A stretch of 64,000 nt of DNA, taken from contig NZ_JAJVKV010000003.1 of assembly GCF_024198175.1 (NCBI RefSeq), positions 1,116,001 through 1,180,000 of the forward strand, written 5' to 3'. This DNA is from Pyxidicoccus xibeiensis. GTDB lineage: Bacteria; Myxococcota; Myxococcia; Myxococcales; Myxococcaceae. Position 1 is the stretch's first letter; each line of letters begins with the position of its first letter. Shown piece after piece: positions 61,152 through 64,000 of this stretch. The translations under genes and the position numbers were made by a program. The notes under the pieces are model-generated. The model had not been told where the DNA came from. It saw nothing but the letters and a program-made list of their open reading frames with translations, and did no database searches.

Positions 61152-62021
61152 ATGCGAGTGACGACGGGGACGCTGCTGATGGTCATTGGGGCGCTGCACC
61201 AGGCCGTGGGGCTGGTGCTCTTCCGGGAGCCCCTGCTGGAGATGGTGCGAGCAGGCGTGTTCGACACCGTCGGCGAGGACACCAGCCCCCGGGCGGCCGC
61301 CTTCTGGTTCCTGGCGACGGGCCTCTTCATGATTCTCGCCGGAGCGCTGTGCCGCTGGGTGGAGCGTGCGGTGGGCCGCCCGCCCCCGGCGGGCTTCGCC
61401 TGGGGCCTGCTCGGCCTCGGGCTCTTCTTCGTCGTGCCCATGCCCGACACCGGCGGCTGGACGCTCTTCCCGCTGGGCGTGCTCGCGCTGTTCCGGGCCC
61501 GGGCTCCGAAGCCGGCGCTGCCGGAGGTGCTGCGGCCCTTCACCGAGGGCGCGGACCACGTGGACGTGAAGACGGTGGAGTCCGAGGCCTCGCTGCGCGC
61601 CTTCCTCGCGGGGCTGCTGTCCTACCAGCCCGCGTGGGTGACGGCGCTGTACGGGGTGCGCGCCGTCTTCGTCCGGCTGCTCGGGATGCGCCAGCACGGC
61701 ATGCCTGGCCCCCTGCGCTCACGTCCCGAGGACATCCCCATGGCCCAGGGCAGCGCCGCGTCCTTCTTCACGGTGCGCCACGCCGAGGAGGAGCACGTCT
61801 GGGTGGCGAGCGCGGCCGACACGCACCTGGAGGCCCTGCTGGCGGTCGTGGTGGAGCCGGGCGAAGGCTCCCGGCGGCGCTTCCACGTAGTGACGGTGGT
61901 GCACTACCGGAAGTGGACGGGGCCGGTGTACTTCAACGTCATCCGGCCCTTCCATCACCTCGTGGTGGGCGCCATGGCGCGAGCGGCGGCGAGCACCGCA
62001 CCCGCCGCGCACCCGGCCTGA
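61152..62021 (+). CDS. DUF6463-DUF2867 fusion membrane protein
   Basis: A 289-residue fusion. Residues about 1-115 hold four membrane helices typical of DUF6463 (GTLLMVIGALHQAVGLVLF, AAAFWFLATGLFMILAGALC, GFAWGLLGLGLFFVVPMPD, GWTLFPLGVLALF). Residues about 130-275 look like DUF2867 (AFLAGLLSYQPAWVTALYGV, MAQGSAASFFTVRHAEEEHV, FHVVTVVHYRKWTGPVYFNV). ATG 61152 follows GGAGGCCGCC. The gene is divergent from a TetR regulator and preceded by its palindromes, so it is probably induced by a small molecule. Function unknown. Confidence 0.85.
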   Translation: MRVTTGTLLMVIGALHQAVGLVLFREPLLEMVRAGVFDTVGEDTSPRAAAFWFLATGLFMILAGALCRWVERAVGRPPPAGFAWGLLGLGLFFVVPMPDTGGWTLFPLGVLALFRARAPKPALPEVLRPFTEGADHVDVKTVESEASLRAFLAGLLSYQPAWVTALYGVRAVFVRLLGMRQHGMPGPLRSRPEDIPMAQGSAASFFTVRHAEEEHVWVASAADTHLEALLAVVVEPGEGSRRRFHVVTVVHYRKWTGPVYFNVIRPFHHLVVGAMARAAASTAPAAHPA

Positions 62022-62039
62022 CCCGGGACGCCTCTCGCC

Positions 62040-63170
62040 CTACTTCGTGGTGGCAGGCGCGTCCTTGAAGATGGCCACGTGGGGCTGGCCATCCTCGCCC
62101 ATGTAGCCGCGGTACATGCCGCTGGAGTTGAACGGCATGGCCACGTTGCCCTGGTGGTCCATGGCGATGATGCCGCCCTCGCCGCCCGCCTTCACCAGCA
62201 CGTCGTTGACGACGTGGTTGGCGGCCTCGGGCAGGGGCAGCTCCTGGTACTCCACGCGGGCGCAGATGTCGCGCGCCACGGTGTAGCGGATGAAGAACTC
62301 GCCATGCCCGGTGGCGGAGACGGCGCAGCGCGGGTCCGCATACGTCCCGGCGCCGATGATGGGCGCGTCACCGACACGGCCGTAGCGCTTGTTCGTCATG
62401 CCCCCGGTAGACGTCCCCGCGGCGAGGTTGCCGGCCTGGTCCAGCGCCACCGCGCCCACGGTGCCGAACTTGTGGTCGCCGGTGATGGGGTCATGCCCCG
62501 CCGGGAGCGACGACGTCGGCTGCCCCGGCGGAGCGGCCTGCTGCTGCTGGCGCTCCTTCTCCAGCGCGCGCTGGAGCCCCTGCCAGCGCTCCTCCGTGTA
62601 GAAGTACTTCGGGTCCACCAGTTCCAGGCCCTGCGCCTTCGCGAAGGTCTCCGCGCCCTCGCCAATCATCATCACGTGCGGGGACTGCTCCATCACCCGC
62701 CGAGCCAGGTCGATGGGGTTTCGCACGTGCCGCAAGCCCGCCACCGAGCCGGCCATGCGCGTCTTCCCATCCATGATGGCGGCGTCCAGCTCGTTGATGC
62801 CGTCGTGGTTGAACACGGCGCCCTTGCCGGCGTTGAAGTACGGCGAGTCCTCCAGCACGCGGATGGCGGCGGACACCGCGTCCAGGCTGGTGCCGCCCCT
62901 GGCCAGCACGGCATGGCCGGCCTGGAGCGCCTGGGTGAGCGCGGCGCGGACCTCGGCCTCGCGCTCGGGGGAGAGGTTCTCCCGGGAGATGACGCCCGCG
63001 CCGCCGTGGATGACCAGGCCCCACTTCGGCTTCCGGGCCGGCGCGTCACCCGTGGTGAGGCGGGCCTCGTCCACGCGAGCGGACTCGACGCTGGTGCAGC
63101 CCACGGGGGTGAGCAGGAGCGCGGTGCTCGCGATGAGACCGCGATGAAGGGGAGAGAGCGAAGCGGACAT
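62040..63170 (-). CDS. isoaspartyl peptidase / L-asparaginase (Ntn type 2)
   Basis: A 376-residue N-terminal-nucleophile hydrolase. It starts with an export-like sequence (TALLLTPVGC lipobox, Cys25). The alpha chain has GLVIHGGAGVISRENLSP and FNAGKGAVFNHDGINELDAA; the beta chain begins at Thr237 in HKFGTVGAVALDQAGNLAAG, which self-cleaves to expose the catalytic Thr, followed by TSTGGMTNKRYGRVGDAPII and GTYAD. It should cleave isoaspartyl dipeptides and asparagine in the periplasm. The linker before Thr237 is Gln/Pro-rich. Convergent with the DUF6463 gene by 18 bp. Confidence 0.93.
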   Translation of the reverse strand: MSASLSPLHRGLIASTALLLTPVGCTSVESARVDEARLTTGDAPARKPKWGLVIHGGAGVISRENLSPEREAEVRAALTQALQAGHAVLARGGTSLDAVSAAIRVLEDSPYFNAGKGAVFNHDGINELDAAIMDGKTRMAGSVAGLRHVRNPIDLARRVMEQSPHVMMIGEGAETFAKAQGLELVDPKYFYTEERWQGLQRALEKERQQQQAAPPGQPTSSLPAGHDPITGDHKFGTVGAVALDQAGNLAAGTSTGGMTNKRYGRVGDAPIIGAGTYADPRCAVSATGHGEFFIRYTVARDICARVEYQELPLPEAANHVVNDVLVKAGGEGGIIAMDHQGNVAMPFNSSGMYRGYMGEDGQPHVAIFKDAPATTK

Positions 63171-63454
63171 TCGGTGGGCCTCCGGGGGCGTCCAGGGGAC
63201 GAGGACCGCGAGTCATCAACCGCAACCGCCTGGACGGGGCGCACCGCGCCACCTTCCATCGAGCGGACCGCCCGGTCGGTAGCACGCCCTCCAGGGAGGT
63301 ACAACCGGAGCGCCCCGAGAGCCTGCGTCGCCTGCCTGCCCCCTGAGCGGAGGGAGAGAGCGGCTCGAGGACCTGCCGCCCCCGGCATTCACGCGCCCGC
63401 GGGGCATGCACAGGGTCAGGAGCGACAGACTTCCGGGACAAGAAGGTGCGCGTG
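63171..63454. promoter_or_regulatory. 284-bp divergent region
   Basis: Non-coding interval between the asparaginase and DJ-1/PfpI genes. A small inverted repeat CCCTCC-A-GGGAGG occurs near 63288-63300. No clear promoter was found. Confidence 0.3.
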
Positions 63455-64000
63455 ATGAAGAAGCTGAAGGGCTTGCGAGTGGCGGTGCTGGCGATGGATG
63501 GCTTCGAGCAGGTGGAGCTGACCATCCCCGTCAAGAAGCTGAAGCGCGAGGGCGCGGAGGTGACGGTCGTCTCGCTCCACAAGGGGAAGATTCGGGGGAT
63601 GAACCTGATGTACCCCGGGAAGAAGGTGCCCGTGGACGCGACGCTGCCGGAGGTGAAGGCGGCGGACTATGACGCGGTGCTCATCCCCGGCGGCTTCATG
63701 AACCCCGACGCCCTGCGGCAGAGCGCGCTGGCGCGGGACTTCGTGCAGGACGCGGACATGCTCGACCTGCCCATCGCCGTCATCTGCCACGGCCCATGGG
63801 TGCTGGTGTCCGCGGGGCTGGTGGAGGGACGCAAGCTGACCTCCTGGCCCGGCATCCATGACGACGTGAAGAACGCGGGCGGCGAGTGGGTGGACGAGGC
63901 CGTCGTCCGGGACCGCAACTGGGTGTCCAGCCGGGGCCCGCACGACCTGCCCGCCTTCAACGCGGCCATGGTGGAGCTCTTCCTGGAGAAGATGCCGGAG
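63455..64000 (+). CDS. DJ-1/PfpI family protein, cut by the window end
   Basis: The first 182 residues of a DJ-1/PfpI-type protein; the stop is beyond the window. Start ATG at 63455 (a GTG one codon earlier is possible). The fold pattern includes LRVAVLAMDGFEQVELTIP, YDAVLIPGGFMNPDALRQ and the nucleophile elbow AVICHGPWVLVSAG with Cys111 and His112. Family members are peptidases, glyoxalases, deglycases or chaperones; this one is closest to the YhbO/PfpI type. A PfpI-type partial length of about 180-190 residues suggests little is missing. Confidence 0.92.
   Translation, partial: MKKLKGLRVAVLAMDGFEQVELTIPVKKLKREGAEVTVVSLHKGKIRGMNLMYPGKKVPVDATLPEVKAADYDAVLIPGGFMNPDALRQSALARDFVQDADMLDLPIAVICHGPWVLVSAGLVEGRKLTSWPGIHDDVKNAGGEWVDEAVVRDRNWVSSRGPHDLPAFNAAMVELFLEKMPE

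Overview
The window is about 70% G+C and densely packed with coding sequence. Codons end mostly in G or C, lipoproteins are very common (about fourteen visible lipoboxes), and two-component, sigma-54 and Ser/Thr-kinase signalling genes are frequent. Several proteins look like myxobacterial families (YXWGXW-repeat, DUF3857/TPR lipoprotein, DUF6209-like, AgcA-like long lipoproteins of unknown function). This points to a chromosomal segment of a Myxococcales/Myxococcota bacterium close to Myxococcus, Corallococcus or Pyxidicoccus. That is inference from gene content; no rRNA, tRNA, CRISPR array, transposase or prophage gene was seen.

Layout. 1-2620: NtrY/NtrC-like kinase and sigma-54 activator, converging on a sirtuin (2636-3409) and a 1055-residue coiled-coil lipoprotein (3474-6641). 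6903-8674: a DUF6209-like/NCIAW cysteine-hydrolase-like protein and a small partner, 4-bp overlapped. 8977-12634: an Omp85 (BamA/TamA-type) protein with charged repeats, a DUF4390-like protein and a small lipoprotein. 12606-15435: medium-chain reductase, acyl-CoA-dehydrogenase-type enzyme and a BON-LysM protein. 15495-21358 (minus): a six-gene polyamine/membrane operon, speD - DUF4178 - 54-residue membrane protein - DUF350 - membrane spermidine synthase - Tat-lipoprotein amine oxidase. 21457-26716: two alpha/beta hydrolases, a trigger-factor paralogue, an Ala-rich protein, a cyclophilin lipoprotein and a YjbQ protein.

26736-34149 (mostly minus): small lipoprotein, L,D-transpeptidase, Tim44-like membrane protein, methyltransferase, C39-like peptidase and an S37-type peptidase that has lost all three catalytic residues. 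34298-38930: DUF4440-like protein, an odd zinc-ribbon short-chain dehydrogenase and a hybrid histidine kinase. 39026-46881: small secreted proteins, a pair of coupled coiled-coil lipoproteins, a second sigma-54 activator/kinase pair and an Ala/Lys/Pro-rich exported protein preceded by a convincing sigma-54 promoter. 47197-53640: GAF protein, Ser/Thr kinase and a large TPR/DUF3857 lipoprotein. 53647-64000: ankyrin protein, zinc protease, YXWGXW protein, PQQ-type sugar dehydrogenase with PKD domain, a repeat-rich 574-bp intergenic region, TetR regulator with tandem palindromic operators and its divergent DUF6463-DUF2867 target, a type-2 asparaginase and a DJ-1/PfpI protein cut by the window end.

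The most interesting unit is the polyamine operon. SpeD would supply the aminopropyl donor, an integral-membrane spermidine synthase would use it, and a Tat-exported flavin oxidase could act on the product outside the membrane, together with DUF350, DUF4178 and a tiny membrane protein. DUF350/DUF4178/spermidine synthase neighbourhoods are known from comparative genomics, but their chemistry is not, and the small protein and Tat oxidase appear to be little-described parts.
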